Shown here: one piece after another, positions 43,973 through 53,394 of the stretch
Numbering within the stretch: position 1 is the stretch's first letter
Layout of the letters: every line of letters begins with the position of its first letter
Assembly (NCBI GenBank): GCA_031288185.1
Contig: JAITRZ010000014.1
Span: 23,160-87,159, forward strand
Direction of reading: 5' to 3'
Source: Coriobacteriales bacterium
GTDB lineage: Bacteria > Actinomycetota > Coriobacteriia > Coriobacteriales > UBA8131
Length of the DNA: 64,000 nucleotides
Made by a program: the position numbers and the translations under genes
Notes under the pieces: model-generated
Database searches by the model: none
Told to the model about the DNA's origin: nothing
Seen by the model: only the letters and a program-made list of their open reading frames with translations

Positions 43973-44069
43973 GATGGCCCTGCGCGCTGGCACGCACGAA
44001 GGTGATGTAAGAGGGGATTCCCGCTGAAGGTGTTGATGGTTCTGCGCGCTGACGCGCACGAAGGTAATG
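43973..44069. repeat. 35-bp direct repeat upstream of operon A, copies 62 bp apart
   Basis: GATGG(CC/TT)CTGCGCGCTG followed by a variable base pair and CGCACGAAGGT(G/A)ATG occurs at 43973-44007 and 44035-44069 with a few differences. It would lie in the 5' leader of operon A and may be a binding site or RNA element. Confidence 0.65.
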
Positions 44070-44208
44070 ACCTCAAAACCCTCAAAAGAGTGGGGAAGCA
44101 CTCCTACCTTTCTACTCCCTCCCTCCGTACGGCCGCTGCTTTTTCAAGTATAGAGAGGTAGGAGGTATGCTTGGATCAGTAAAAACAACCGTAAAACGTC
44201 CCAGCCCG

Positions 44209-44225
44209 TCATAAATGCTTTATGA
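44209..44225. promoter_or_regulatory. 17-bp perfect palindrome TCATAAA-TGC-TTTATGA, probable LuxR-type operator
   Basis: It lies in the divergent region between operon A (start 43953) and the membrane LuxR gene (start 44323). A matching TCAT-N9-ATGA site with the same TTTATGATT right half occurs before operon B at 50956-50972. The rest of the 369-bp gap has only the direct repeat at 43973-44069. Confidence 0.6.
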
Positions 44226-44322
44226 TTTCTCATTCGTATGGAGCAGCGCGAGGCAAGAAGCGGTATCCTTGTTAGGTAAAGAGGATGCGCGTTGTAAGAT
44301 GGCATGCTGATAGAGGAGTCCC

Positions 44323-45810
44323 ATGGTCAATATACCAAAAGTCTCTCGCGAAAAGTCCCTGGCGCGTTTGGGCACTATGATTCCAGGGGAAAAGGAGAGT
44401 TTGTTCAGGATTGTAGGCTTTACCTGTAATCGTGCCTGGATCTACTGTGTCATCTTTAACCCCCTGTTAATTGCCTCCTCCGGTTTTACCTCCATTCCGC
44501 TTACTGTTTCCCTTTTCTGTCTTGCCATAACCCTTGTGGTGATGGCTCTTGCCCACAACCTTACTAAGCGCCTGCTTGAGAAGAACGGTTGCCTGATGGG
44601 GGCGGGCATGAGCATGGCTTTGGGTGCCTTCTTTTGGATAATGGCCAGCACCATGCAGCTTGATTCTGTTGTCCTGTTTGTGCTCTGTGGGATACTAACC
44701 GGTTTTGGATCTTCCCTTATGCTTATGCAGTGGGGACGCGTTTTTGGCGCTGTCCCAACTGCTACCTCTCATTTTGAATCGTCTCTGAGTTATCTCAGCG
44801 CTGCCTGCGTATTTCTCATGTGTGGTTTTTTGCCCCTGCCAGCAAGCGTTGGAGCGGCGATACTGCTGCCACTGATTTCAGTCTTTATTCTTGCGCAGTT
44901 GAAACGGCTCGCCGTTTCACCACGGCCAAACCTTGAGAATTTATCTGCTATCACGCAGGATAGTTTTTTCATCAAGTTGCTGCTTGGGGTTTTGCTGATA
45001 GGAACTTGCGCGGGTGTTGCTGATGAGTTTTACTTTATCTACAATCCGGTGATTTCACCAACGGATGCAACACTACAGTTCTTTCTGGCGGCCTTACTTG
45101 CGCCCCTCCTCATGCTCATAATTCCGGTTTTTTCAAAACGCCTGGATTTTGGCCTTACCTACCGACCAACCCTCGTAGTGATGATATTTGGAGTGCTGAT
45201 GCTGCCCTTCTTCACCGGGGGTACGCAGATGACAGGATGGATAGTGCTAGCTGGCTATCACTGCTTTGATTTGATGACCTGGATCTTGTTGGCTGATCTC
45301 TCCTATCGTTTCCACATTTCACCCATCCTCAGTTTTGGGCTCGGTCGCGGTGTCCTTTACTTCTCCTGCGGGATGGGCAGCTGCATCGGTAGGCTGATTC
45401 GCCTTTATTGGGGAATAGGATTTGAATCAATGGCTACCAGCCTGGCCGTTACCGTTATTACCCTGGTTCTTGTTTTGACCTACTGCCTTATATTCACAGA
45501 AAAGGATTTAAGTAGGTATGAAAGTGTGGCAAAGGACGGCCGCCCCGGCGCTGTCATGCAGTCATGCAGTCATATTGCTGGACTCTACGGCCTTTCGCCT
45601 CGGGAAGAAGCGGTGATGCGGTTGCTGGTAAAAGGACGTTCCATTGCCCGTATCCAGACTGAGCTTTTCATTTCTAAGGGAACGGTAAATACGCACCTGC
45701 GTCATATCTATCAGAAGTTGAATATCCACACCAAACAAGAGTTACTTGACCTCGTGGAAGGTGACAGGCTGCCCGTGCAAGCGCCAGAGCCTGACAGCCA
45801 CACCGAGTGA
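44323..45810 (+). CDS. Membrane-spanning LuxR-type transcriptional regulator (MFS-like N-terminus, C-terminal HTH)
   Basis: The 495-residue protein has about twelve hydrophobic helices over the first 400 residues and a C-terminal LuxR-type DNA-binding domain (YGLSPREEAVMRLLVKG, IQTELFISKGTVNTHLRHIYQKLNIHTKQELL). Regulators with this architecture have been described in Eggerthella, where they control adjacent molybdoenzyme operons in response to specific substrates; the membrane part is thought to sense the ligand. GAGGAG precedes the ATG. It is divergent from operon A and convergent with operon B, so it can serve both. Confidence 0.9.
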   Translation: MVNIPKVSREKSLARLGTMIPGEKESLFRIVGFTCNRAWIYCVIFNPLLIASSGFTSIPLTVSLFCLAITLVVMALAHNLTKRLLEKNGCLMGAGMSMALGAFFWIMASTMQLDSVVLFVLCGILTGFGSSLMLMQWGRVFGAVPTATSHFESSLSYLSAACVFLMCGFLPLPASVGAAILLPLISVFILAQLKRLAVSPRPNLENLSAITQDSFFIKLLLGVLLIGTCAGVADEFYFIYNPVISPTDATLQFFLAALLAPLLMLIIPVFSKRLDFGLTYRPTLVVMIFGVLMLPFFTGGTQMTGWIVLAGYHCFDLMTWILLADLSYRFHISPILSFGLGRGVLYFSCGMGSCIGRLIRLYWGIGFESMATSLAVTVITLVLVLTYCLIFTEKDLSRYESVAKDGRPGAVMQSCSHIAGLYGLSPREEAVMRLLVKGRSIARIQTELFISKGTVNTHLRHIYQKLNIHTKQELLDLVEGDRLPVQAPEPDSHTE

Positions 45811-45831
45811 TGACTCTTTGGGTAGTGCGCG

Positions 45832-45910
45832 AAAAAAAAGGGCCACAAATCCCCTGGACGCGACTGTTTGCAGAGTCAGGAAAAGATCGCGCCCGGGGGG
45901 CTTGTGGCCC
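45832..45910 (-). terminator. Rho-independent terminator of operon B
   Basis: Read on the minus strand, GGGCCACAA (45902-45910) and TTGTGGCCC (45840-45848) close a long stem extended by CCCGGGCGCGA-like pairing, followed by a run of eight T (45832-45839). It lies between the convergent LuxR gene and operon B. Confidence 0.8.
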
Positions 45911-46034
45911 CGCAGAAAGGATGGGCAAGAGACGATCGTCAACTGCCCCGATGTTTCATGTTGTGGTCTCAGCAAGAGAAAGGGCGCCTGGGGCCTGGCT
46001 GTGCAGACGACCTGCCCTTTCTCCAAACTGCTGA

Positions 46035-46952
46035 TTAATAAAATACAAAAACCGAAAAGCCCAGCGCATAGAGCACAACCCTGAAGCATAGCGCGCCCGC
46101 GAGGGCACACAGTGCAGCCACACCGGCTGTACTTGCGGCCGTGGTGCCTTGTTGCCTTGTGACAAAGAAGGCCGCCGCGCCCGGTACAAGTGCGCCCAGT
46201 ACAAGCGCCCCTACCCAAAACAAGAGCGCTTGGTCTCCGGTAAGAAAGCCAGAGAGCATCCCCTGAGGATCGTCCATGACCTTGGTAGGCTGTGTGGGAT
46301 CAAAGTAGTTTCCCACAGAAGTAAACGACGGAGACAGGGAGGGGATAAAGACGGCGTAGGCCAAAAGGGCTATGAGCGTAAGCACGGCAGCGCCCAAGGC
46401 GAGTTTTGCGCTCAGGGTAAAGATAGCAGATGAGCCTTGAGAACCCTTTGCGCTTTCAGCGTCTGGCTTTGCAAGCGCTGAGATAGCCAACACAACCAAT
46501 GCCCCTGAAAGCGCGGCATTGGAGAGGTAATACAGCCAAAGCAGGGGTGTATCCCACACGGGACGCGCCGACATGCCATAGGATGCTGACATGATGATAA
46601 CCAGGACAACAGAAACAATTAATGCGAGCCATCCCGCCCAAGCAGGTACCGCTCCCCGTCTGGCCAACACAAGGTAGATGATGGCCACCACAGCAAAGAC
46701 AACGATGCCGATAAGCTCCTGGGTTATCCCGCTTGTTAGATGGCCAAAGCCATTAAACGCTCTGTCCCAGTGCTCAAGGTGCAGAAAAGAGGCAAGACCG
46801 CCCAGAACAATAGCAATAAGCGAAACAACAACTGCGGGTATCTGTATCTCTTTTGCCTTGTTGAGCCCCGCAAGCAGGCCGGCAACCCCAAAGGTGCCTG
46901 TTCCAAGGCAGATAAACAAGGTAAAGAACATTAAAGGCCATTGGAGTTCCAT
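46035..46952 (-). CDS. DmsC-like membrane anchor subunit, operon B
   Basis: The 305-residue paralogue of the operon A anchor, with MELQWPLMFFTLFICLGTGTF at the start and FLHLEHWDRAFNGFGHLTSGITQE. About eight membrane helices are expected, holding the menaquinol site. ATG at 46952 is chosen over an upstream start because GGGAGGAGG precedes it, operon A's anchor starts at the same residue, and it overlaps the ferredoxin stop as TAATG. Confidence 0.88.
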   Translation of the reverse strand: MELQWPLMFFTLFICLGTGTFGVAGLLAGLNKAKEIQIPAVVVSLIAIVLGGLASFLHLEHWDRAFNGFGHLTSGITQELIGIVVFAVVAIIYLVLARRGAVPAWAGWLALIVSVVLVIIMSASYGMSARPVWDTPLLWLYYLSNAALSGALVVLAISALAKPDAESAKGSQGSSAIFTLSAKLALGAAVLTLIALLAYAVFIPSLSPSFTSVGNYFDPTQPTKVMDDPQGMLSGFLTGDQALLFWVGALVLGALVPGAAAFFVTRQQGTTAASTAGVAALCALAGALCFRVVLYALGFSVFVFY

Positions 46953-47617
46953 TATCGACCTCCTCCCTGCCAAGTGCGTTCCCGTAGGATAAACTTGAAG
47001 GATGGGATATTGCCAACGTCGGGAAGCGAGTACACTTCGCTTTCCTTGTGCGGATTCAACAAGCTACCCAAAACGCTGCGTTCGCCCTGACACTTCTCAT
47101 ATGACTTATCTTCTTCCATTTGAGACGGTTCGGCGGGGCCTTCAAAAGACTCAATGCCTGCTTCCAGATCTCCAAAGAAACGAGCGCGCGCTCCACACTG
47201 CATAACACACTGTGGCAACTCGCCCTGGGCAATCTTCTGCTCACAGAGCGTGCATTTTTCCACGATGCGCTCTTCCTCATTAAGGTAGCGCACGTTATAG
47301 GGACAGGCCATCACGCAAAATTGGCAGCCGATGCACTTGGACTTATCTATCTGTACCGTGCCGTCCGCGCGCTTATGGGAGGCCTGCGTAGGACAAACCT
47401 CAACACACTGGGGCTTCTCGCAGTGCTGACATTGCACTGTTAGAAAGTACATTTCAACATCAGGGCAGACAGCACCTTCAAACTTGGGATTAGGGCCAAT
47501 GCGCAGTGTCTTGATCCAGAATGATCCGATGTCCACGCTGTTGGCAGCCTTACAGGCAACCGTGCAGTTTAGGCATCCGACACAGCGGTTGAGATCGGTG
47601 ACGATGGCGTACTGCAT
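46952..47617 (-). CDS. DmsB-like ferredoxin subunit, operon B
   Basis: The 221-residue subunit has four cysteine groups for [4Fe-4S] clusters (CVGCLNCTVACK, CQHCEKPQCVEVCP, CIGCQFCVMACP, CTLCEQK...CVMQCGA). Compared with operon A it has an acidic insertion near residues 158-192 (EGPAEPSQMEEDKSYEK). Start and stop both overlap the neighbouring genes as TAATG, indicating coupled translation of all three subunits. Confidence 0.92.
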   Translation of the reverse strand: MQYAIVTDLNRCVGCLNCTVACKAANSVDIGSFWIKTLRIGPNPKFEGAVCPDVEMYFLTVQCQHCEKPQCVEVCPTQASHKRADGTVQIDKSKCIGCQFCVMACPYNVRYLNEEERIVEKCTLCEQKIAQGELPQCVMQCGARARFFGDLEAGIESFEGPAEPSQMEEDKSYEKCQGERSVLGSLLNPHKESEVYSLPDVGNIPSFKFILRERTWQGGGR

Positions 47618-50600
47618 TAGTACTCACCTCCATTCAACGAGAAATCTGGCAGCCACTTCTTCAGCCGCGGATCAGAGGCATCGTGAATGATTTCGGTGCC
47701 ATCGTTGTCGCAGGGAACCGGATTGCCAAAGGGGCTGTTTGCTGATGTAGCCTTATAGACCTTCACCGCAAAGCCACGCATACCCGGCGACGCCATGATG
47801 GGATCAACGTTATCGGGATTGATCAAGCGATTGCAATTACATAGTTCTTCACCATGATTGGGAGCGGAGAGTTCCGGGAACCACCAGGCATGTTCCAGGT
47901 TTACCACGCCCTCATTGATACCGTGGTAGAGGTCGGCAATCTGGCGCACTTTGCCATATTTGGTCTCGATCCAGGCCCAATCACCCTGCTCAAGGCCCAA
48001 CCTGGCGGCGTCAGCGGGATTGATTTCCATGCGCGGAGCAGGCCATTGCTCGCGGCACCACGGCAGCTGTCGATGTTCGGAGTGAAAGTACACCGGGATA
48101 CGGCGACCGGTTGTGGCCAACAATGGATAGTCGGTAAAGAGTTCCGGGTCGCGCACGGGACTTTCCAGGGGCTCTCGATAGTCTGGGATTAGCCAGGTAT
48201 CGATCCATTCCCTGTCTGTCAGGCCCTCACCCTCATTGGCAAGACCGTCTGAGGTGTATCCCGACACCCCTTTCTGGGCGATGCCGCCCACGGCATAACG
48301 TTCCATCACCGTAGGCCAGAATTCATATTTGCCTGTTGGGGTAACAAAACCAAAGCGGCGGGTCTCGTCGCAACCGGGCACTTTAAGGCCGGTAATGCCT
48401 TCGGCGCGGCCAACACGTGGTTGTATTGTCGCATAGCCCGTCTCCCATCTGCGCCAGGTGCCCATTACCTTTGGATAGACCTTCTTGGCATTGCGCCAAC
48501 CGTTGATCTGAAAGTCCTCCTCAAACTCTTTGTAGCTGTTAAATGGCAGACGTTCCCCAAAGGGCTCAGAGGCCGCCTGAGCCATCTGGAACATATGCTC
48601 ACAGGCATCCTCGGTGGTTGGATCTTCCGGACCAACAGGTACGCCTATATCCCTGAGACTCCAAGGAAAGCCATAGGCGCGCGCCAATGCTTTCATAAAC
48701 ATCGGATCATCCTTGCAGTCGCCCGGAGCCTCCACACAGGGAACATTCATACCAAGGCCACAGTGGGGACCCTGGCTGATGCGCGGCCAGCGCATTTCCA
48801 GCCAATGGTAGATGGGAACCAAGATGTCGGCGCAGTCAGCCGTTGGATGATGCCAGAGATTGGCTTCAAGCCAGAATTCCAGCTTGTTCATAGCCTCCCA
48901 GGCCGGGCCGGAGGCACCCTGATTCATAAAGGAACCGGAGTCATTTGCGCCCGCCACAATTGGATAGGGCTCACCCGTCAAAACAGCCTCCCAGATTTTG
49001 TTTGGGTTTGACCACTGGCCATACCACTTGGACATTGGCCAATCATCACCACCAACAATGGCCGCGTTTCTCTCAAAACTATTGGGTGGCGCGGCAGGAT
49101 TGGCCAACTCAAGCACATCGGCATTGGGATCCTTGTAGCCTAGATCCCATCCACCCCCGATAAATGCGTAGGGCAACCAGCATTCATCGTTAAAATAGGC
49201 GTGTGTTGGCCCTCGGTTACCACCCGGAATATCCATATTGCCGGTCATGTGCACAAGCATCATGATGGCGCGAAGCGTCTGATAATTGTTGCCGTTTTGA
49301 TCCATCGCCAAGCTTACGTGAAGGCCCCCGTTGCCGTGGTCAGCGCCTTCAGGACGCGTTGCCCAGGCCAGACAGGCTTTCTCGATTTTCTCGGCGTCAA
49401 CGCCGGTGACGCTTTCAGCCCACTGCGGTGTCTTATCGGCAAGCATCTCAACATAATAGGACCAGACGCTTCTCGCCTTTACGGTGCGTCCATCCTTAAG
49501 GGTCACTTCGCCCTCCCAGATGAGATCGGGATCAATGCTCTTGAACTGGGTGGGTTCAGGCAACCATCCTTCCCACGGTGTACCTTCCTTGGCGACACGA
49601 CCATTTTTATAGGCATCATCCATTGTGATGAATTCGCCATCCCACTGTCCAACACAGACATCATAAAATGACAGGGACTCATTGCCGGTTTTGCCCGCCG
49701 ATGCCTTAGTAGCGTCATGAACAAAGAATTTCTGGTAGGAGCCGCCCTCAACCAGGTCGCTTTCCTTTAACAGGCGCGTCTTCATGTCATGAGCGCCAGA
49801 ATTGTCGGTCATCCAACCGCCGGATGGTTCCATATCCTCAACCACCAGGAAAGGAGCGTTGGTCCAGCGCTTCATGTGGAGGTTATCCATCAAGTTATTA
49901 TCAGAGATGGTCTTTGCCCAGGACAGCGCGATGGCCATGTCGGTACCAGGCCGAATATCCAGCCAGTAATCAGCCTCTTTGCCTATACCGGTCATACGGG
50001 GATCAACAATAATAAAGGTCTCCGCCTTGCTTATTGCCGCGTTGACAACATTACGACAGGAGTCATCGTAATTTGAATACTCAATATTGCCTCCCCATTC
50101 AACATAAACCCGTGGTTCCTCGGCAGAAGTCATCCAGTTTGAGGCATAGGTATCGTTGGTTGCCGTGGTAAGAAAGCGGGGGCCCTTGCAGACACAGGAC
50201 GCGACATGGTGGTTTACAGCTCCTGTGATAATTGCGAGGGTGGCATAACCACCCATCGCCCACATGCGGCTGGTTCCATTCATGGTAAAGATGCCGGTGC
50301 CGGTGTACTTAGCGCTGATTTCATGAAACTTCTCGGCACTTATACTCATTGCCTCGTCCCAGGAAACACGCACCCACCCTGGATCCTCGCCTTTGGGGCG
50401 CGTGCGCTTCATGGGATAACGCAGCCTATCGGGGTGGTAGCAGGCCTGTATGGATGCCTGCGACTTTGTGCAGCAGTTACCACGGCTGGTAAAGCTGGAT
50501 TGGTCGCCTTCAACACGAATAGCCTTTCCATCTTGCACCGTCACCCATACGCCACACTCCATCTTTCCACATCCTCGGCAAATGGTGCGTATGCGCTTTA

Positions 50601-50772
50601 CTTCGCCGTCAGTAATTGCAGAGCCATCACCAACGTCTGCCAAAACGGATAGCGAGCCACTTGTCGAAAGCGCCGCAGCACCTGATGTAGCTATGGCTAG
50701 CTTAACAAAGCTACGACGGGACAGGTTGCGCGACAGATTGAAGCCGCGATGGGTCGAATCCAGTTTTTCCAC
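47617..50772 (-). CDS. Tat-exported molybdopterin oxidoreductase, operon B (catechol-dehydroxylase-like candidate)
   Basis: The 1051-residue catalytic subunit is paralogous to the operon A enzyme. The Tat motif LSRRSFVKLAI is preceded by 17 residues; the cluster motif is C65RGC68GKMEC73GV; SCVCKGPRFLTT carries the candidate molybdenum ligand; VYVEWGGNIEYSNYDDSC matches operon A. GTG at 50772 is the preferred start because AAAAGGAGAG lies before it; the frame can be extended but without a ribosome-binding site. Sequence difference from operon A is large enough to suggest a different substrate. No torD follows this operon, so a TorD copy may serve it in trans. Confidence 0.87.
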   Translation of the reverse strand: MEKLDSTHRGFNLSRNLSRRSFVKLAIATSGAAALSTSGSLSVLADVGDGSAITDGEVKRIRTICRGCGKMECGVWVTVQDGKAIRVEGDQSSFTSRGNCCTKSQASIQACYHPDRLRYPMKRTRPKGEDPGWVRVSWDEAMSISAEKFHEISAKYTGTGIFTMNGTSRMWAMGGYATLAIITGAVNHHVASCVCKGPRFLTTATNDTYASNWMTSAEEPRVYVEWGGNIEYSNYDDSCRNVVNAAISKAETFIIVDPRMTGIGKEADYWLDIRPGTDMAIALSWAKTISDNNLMDNLHMKRWTNAPFLVVEDMEPSGGWMTDNSGAHDMKTRLLKESDLVEGGSYQKFFVHDATKASAGKTGNESLSFYDVCVGQWDGEFITMDDAYKNGRVAKEGTPWEGWLPEPTQFKSIDPDLIWEGEVTLKDGRTVKARSVWSYYVEMLADKTPQWAESVTGVDAEKIEKACLAWATRPEGADHGNGGLHVSLAMDQNGNNYQTLRAIMMLVHMTGNMDIPGGNRGPTHAYFNDECWLPYAFIGGGWDLGYKDPNADVLELANPAAPPNSFERNAAIVGGDDWPMSKWYGQWSNPNKIWEAVLTGEPYPIVAGANDSGSFMNQGASGPAWEAMNKLEFWLEANLWHHPTADCADILVPIYHWLEMRWPRISQGPHCGLGMNVPCVEAPGDCKDDPMFMKALARAYGFPWSLRDIGVPVGPEDPTTEDACEHMFQMAQAASEPFGERLPFNSYKEFEEDFQINGWRNAKKVYPKVMGTWRRWETGYATIQPRVGRAEGITGLKVPGCDETRRFGFVTPTGKYEFWPTVMERYAVGGIAQKGVSGYTSDGLANEGEGLTDREWIDTWLIPDYREPLESPVRDPELFTDYPLLATTGRRIPVYFHSEHRQLPWCREQWPAPRMEINPADAARLGLEQGDWAWIETKYGKVRQIADLYHGINEGVVNLEHAWWFPELSAPNHGEELCNCNRLINPDNVDPIMASPGMRGFAVKVYKATSANSPFGNPVPCDNDGTEIIHDASDPRLKKWLPDFSLNGGEY

Positions 50773-50902
50773 TAAGCTCTCCTTTTCTCTCTGATGATTT
50801 TGGTAAACGGACAGGCACGTGCAACGGATGTTCGATACACGCGGCAAAGCGAAACCCTCCCTTCTTTCTGCACGGATGGGTGCAAGTGTAGCGAACTGGG
50901 AG

Positions 50903-50972
50903 ATAATAGAATACGGATATTTTTTATGAATTTGCGAGGGGAAACCAAAACCATATCATGCAAACTTTATGA
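50903..50972 (-). promoter_or_regulatory. Operon B promoter region with LuxR-type operator (50956-50972) and half-site at -35
   Basis: On the minus strand a -10-like TATTAT is at 50903-50908. A TCATAAA half-site (50923-50929) lies where a -35 hexamer would be, and a full TCAT-N9-ATGA site (50956-50972, plus-strand TCATGCAAACTTTATGA) is just upstream. This is the layout of an activator-dependent promoter. It shares CTTTATGATT with the site at 44209-44225. The remaining parts of the 340-bp gap show no gene. Confidence 0.5.
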
Positions 50973-51112
50973 TTCTACTCGGTCACCTGGCAGATTCCCC
51001 CAGCATGATTGCCTGAGGGGGCCTTATGAACATTGGGTGCTGATTGAGAGGAGGTCAGGAATAAATTATCGGGAACAAAAGGCGCTCTTAGCAGGATAGC
51101 TTTGTGCGGTGA

Positions 51113-51188
51113 TGGTGCCCTCGACAGGATTTGAACCTGCGACACCAGGTTTAGGAAACCTGTGCTCTATCCCCTGAGCTACGAGGGC
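51113..51188 (-). tRNA. tRNA-Arg (anticodon CCT), CCA encoded
   Basis: On the minus strand the acceptor stem GCCCTCG pairs with CGAGGGC. The anticodon stem CAGGT/ACCTG encloses TTCCTAA (anticodon CCT), the T-loop is TTCAAAT, and ACCA ends the gene. A TAAAAT at 51197-51202 could be its -10 element. Confidence 0.94.
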
Positions 51189-51356
51189 GCGATAGAATTT
51201 TAACACGCGCGGGAACGGGAAGGAAATCTGCCTATCCTGGAGCTTCCTGATAAGGCACCGTTTTTGCGTTCTGGCGGTTTTCTTCCGTGCCTTTCACCGC
51301 TATGCACACTGCCTTCTACCTGACAATTCTGGTTTTTGCATTCTGGCCGGTTTTCT

Positions 51357-52628
51357 TCAGCTCCCTTCGCCCTTGGGCATGAGCCTAAGAAACACCAGCC
51401 CCAGGATAAAAAGCACGGTGATGGACAGGATACCCAAGCTGGCGCTGCCAGTCATAAAGGTAAAACCACTCATCAAAAAGGTTCCCAAGATGGCGGCGTA
51501 TTTGCCAAAAATGTCAAAGAAACCAAAATATTCATTAGCATGTTTCAGGGGAATAAGCCTGCCAAAGTAAGAGCGCGAGAGCGCCTGGATGCCCCCCTGA
51601 AACAGTCCAACGGCAAGTGCGAGTATCCAAAACTCAACGGCGGTTTTTAAGAAAAAGGCCGCAAAAAGCGTTATGAGCGCATAGGCGCACACACTCACAC
51701 TGAGCATAACGCGCGCGCCAAGGCGCTGTGCCAGCTTGCCAAACAGCAGCGCTGCGGGAAAGGCGACCAACTGGGTACCTACAAGGGCCAACACAAGTTG
51801 TGTACTGTCAATGCCAAGGTCGGTGCCAAAACTCGTAGCCATCTTGATGATAGTATGCACGCCGTCGATATAGCAAAAGAAAGCAAGCAGGAAAAACAGC
51901 ATTTTGCGGTTGGCGATGATGTTGCGCAGTGTCTTGCTCAACCCGGCGAGTGTTTTGCGTATCGCGTGATCCTCATGCGGCTTGAAGTGCGTTTGGTGAA
52001 CATTTTTAATCAACGGTAGGGAAAAGGCAGCCCACCACAAAGCAATAATGATAAAACTGATCTTTGTTGCCAGCTGGCTGTCTATACCAATCACCCCACC
52101 GCCAAATATCAGGGCGACACACGCAAGAAAGGGAATCAGCGAGCCAATATAGCCCCAGGCATAGCCCTTGGAAGACACAGAGTCAAACTTCTCCGGTTCT
52201 GTCGCGTCAACAAGAAAGGCATCGTAGAACACCGTTGAGGAGTTTACGCCAACTGCCGCGATGACATAGACGGCCAGAAAGCCAAAAGCTGTGTTGGGAA
52301 TACTGAGTGCCGCGCAGGCAACAACGCCGGTAGAAACCGCGCCAACAAAAAATTTCTTCTTACTTTTTGGATAGTCAGCCAGAGAGCCAAGAAAGGGCAT
52401 AAGCAGGGCCACGATGAGAGAAACAACCGTCTCAGTGAGACCCCATCCAACAACAACCGAGCCTTCAGACAATTGGCTATAGTAGATGGGTGCTACCGCC
52501 GTCGCAAACATGAAAAAGGCCGAATTGCCCACATCGTAGAGCACCCAGCACCATTCACGGCCGTTCATGCGGTTTGTTTGGTCTTTGCGTGATCGATTCT
52601 TTTGATCCTCTGTGGGCGATATACTCAT
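51357..52628 (-). CDS. MFS transporter, UMF1/Atg22-like family
   Basis: The 423-residue protein has twelve predicted membrane helices. The N-terminal motif REWCWVLYDVGNSAFFMF is typical of the UMF1 (Atg22-like) branch of the major facilitator superfamily, and LPLIKNVHQTHFKPHEDHA forms a cytoplasmic loop between helices 6 and 7. Substrates of bacterial members are mostly unknown. GGAG lies 9 bp before the ATG. It stands alone; the 350 bp upstream of it (52629-52978) contains no recognised gene or signal, only short GCGTCA(C/T) repeats near the iscR end. Confidence 0.85.
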   Translation of the reverse strand: MSISPTEDQKNRSRKDQTNRMNGREWCWVLYDVGNSAFFMFATAVAPIYYSQLSEGSVVVGWGLTETVVSLIVALLMPFLGSLADYPKSKKKFFVGAVSTGVVACAALSIPNTAFGFLAVYVIAAVGVNSSTVFYDAFLVDATEPEKFDSVSSKGYAWGYIGSLIPFLACVALIFGGGVIGIDSQLATKISFIIIALWWAAFSLPLIKNVHQTHFKPHEDHAIRKTLAGLSKTLRNIIANRKMLFFLLAFFCYIDGVHTIIKMATSFGTDLGIDSTQLVLALVGTQLVAFPAALLFGKLAQRLGARVMLSVSVCAYALITLFAAFFLKTAVEFWILALAVGLFQGGIQALSRSYFGRLIPLKHANEYFGFFDIFGKYAAILGTFLMSGFTFMTGSASLGILSITVLFILGLVFLRLMPKGEGS

Positions 52629-52978
52629 ACATTCTCCATTTCTTGTTCCCCCTACGATAGAGTATTGCCATCAGGAGGGGAACAGCGGCAGGCACAGAAC
52701 AAACAAAATCACAATCGTGCGTGCCTGAAAGGCGCGTGAAGGCGGGGGAGAGGAAGGGCAGCGTTTAAGGATAAAGCCGGTTTGGGGGAGAAAACGGCGC
52801 GCGTCAGGGCAGATCAGGCCCAGCAGCTCAGGCAAAACTGATAGGGGATTGCGCACATAACAAGCAGGAAGGTGCCAGATGGCCCGTATCCCTTAAGCGA
52901 TTGAGGCTGCATCACCTAAGCGACGGGAAAGAGTCCTGCGTCACAACCCTGCGTCATGCGGTTGCGTACCTGTTGCGC

Positions 52979-53389
52979 TCAGTCGTCACGCGTCAACTCA
53001 GCCAGTGACACGCCGTCGATAAAGGCGTCAACGGTATTTTGTAAACCCTGCCAGAAGCGGGCTACGCCGCAGCAACTGCTCTGGCGAGGACACAACTCAG
53101 CTTGAGCATCCAGACAGGACACCGGCAGAAATCCGCCCTCAGCAGCACGCATGATGTCGCCGGCACTGATGTTACGGGCCGTCTGAGCAAGGCGATAACC
53201 CCCCTGGGCCCCGCGTACACTTTCTAAAAAACCGAGCTTGCTTAGGTCGCCAGCGATACGTTCCAGGTATTTTAGGGGGATGTCCTGGCGCGAGGCAACC
53301 GCGCGCAGGGGTACTGGGCCAGCCTGCTCGTGGCGAGCGACATCGATCATCAGATACAGAGCATAACGGGCCTTGGAGGAGGTCTTCAT
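52979..53389 (-). CDS. iscR: Rrf2-family regulator IscR
   Basis: Controls iron-sulfur cluster assembly genes according to its own cluster state. The 136-residue protein has the N-terminal winged helix KTSSKARYALYLMIDVA with recognition segment PLKYLERIAGDLSKLGF and RGAQGGYRL. Cysteines in SCLDAQAELCPRQSSCC are in the position of the [2Fe-2S]-ligating triplet. It is the last gene of iscS-iscU-iscR, 5 bp after iscU, whereas in E. coli iscR is first. Confidence 0.88.
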   Translation of the reverse strand: MKTSSKARYALYLMIDVARHEQAGPVPLRAVASRQDIPLKYLERIAGDLSKLGFLESVRGAQGGYRLAQTARNISAGDIMRAAEGGFLPVSCLDAQAELCPRQSSCCGVARFWQGLQNTVDAFIDGVSLAELTRDD

Positions 53390-53394
53390 GCAGT

